Shown here in pieces: positions 5,853 through 6,014 of a stretch of DNA of 6,014 bases; positions within the stretch are counted from its first letter, which is position 1; each line of letters begins with the position of its first letter. Position numbers and translations under genes: made by a program. Source of the stretch: DATBFX01 sp034667245 (lineage in GTDB: Bacteria; Chloroflexota; Chloroflexia; Thermomicrobiales; UBA6265); contig JAXDKI010000285.1 of NCBI GenBank assembly GCA_034667245.1, positions 1 through 6,014 on the forward strand, given 5' to 3'. The notes under the pieces are model-generated. The model ran no database searches and was not told where the DNA came from. It was given only the letters and a program-made list of their open reading frames with translations.

Positions 5853-6014
5853 ATTCAACAGTGCCGCTCCGTTCGGTCACCAGGGGCCCGCGATGAACTC
5901 GACCGCGCTCACAACCGCGACCGTAACCGCCCTCCAGCCGGCGACTTGCTTTCTGGTGACCCAGGTGCCGTGCGTGCACTCGCGGAGCGGTTATGGGAAC
6001 CGATGCGCAGTGGC
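5853..6014. other. Unassigned right edge, possible gene fragment
   Basis: There are 162 bases after the kinase stop. No clear intrinsic terminator follows the kinase. Two weak coding candidates exist. On the plus strand, an ATG at 5893 preceded by AGGGG opens a frame that runs off the window (MNSTALTTATVTALQPATCF...). On the minus strand, 5990-5877 encodes a short stretch ending in VVSAVEFIAGPW with high G/C at third positions, but it has an in-frame stop at 5993-5991 and no good start. I recognise neither. Two inverted repeats pair across the region: 5864-5871 with 5983-5990, and 5875-5883 with 5953-5961. Confidence 0.3.

Overview
The window is GC-rich bacterial DNA (roughly 63-66% G+C by eye). 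It looks like a Thermomicrobia/Chloroflexota-type or other high-GC, actinobacteria-like genome. The grounds are strong G/C preference at third codon positions, a Tat-exported peptide-binding protein, a soluble PAS-GAF histidine kinase of a kind common in those lineages, and heptamer-based intergenic repeats. This placement is inference from style; there is no marker gene to settle it.

Minus strand, read right to left: a small stress-type membrane protein of the GlsB/YeaQ/YmgE family (3845-3582) ends in a clear intrinsic terminator (3549-3520). After a 166-base spacer comes an ABC peptide importer operon: a Tat-exported family-5 substrate-binding protein (3353-1680), a DppB/OppB-type permease (1586-582) and a DppC/OppC-type permease (512 to beyond base 1, truncated). 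The two ATPase genes normally found with such an importer are not in the window and, if linked, would lie beyond its left edge.

Plus strand: a soluble PAS-GAF-HisKA-HATPase sensor kinase (4188-5852) is divergent from the yeaQ-type gene. No response regulator is visible beside it. The last 162 bases hold no gene that can be called safely.

The genes themselves are ordinary; the interest lies between them. Each of the two junctions in the transporter operon holds a large inverted repeat built of 7-base units, with a different unit at each junction. One is a perfect 27-bp pair that encloses the Shine-Dalgarno and start codon of the dppC-type gene and runs into its coding sequence. The yeaQ-type gene is preceded by an exact match to the core sigma-54 (-24/-12) promoter consensus and by a 13-base palindrome in its leader. 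The Shine-Dalgarno of the kinase gene is entirely buried in a predicted 9-bp hairpin. I found no CRISPR, tRNA, rRNA, transposase or phage gene.
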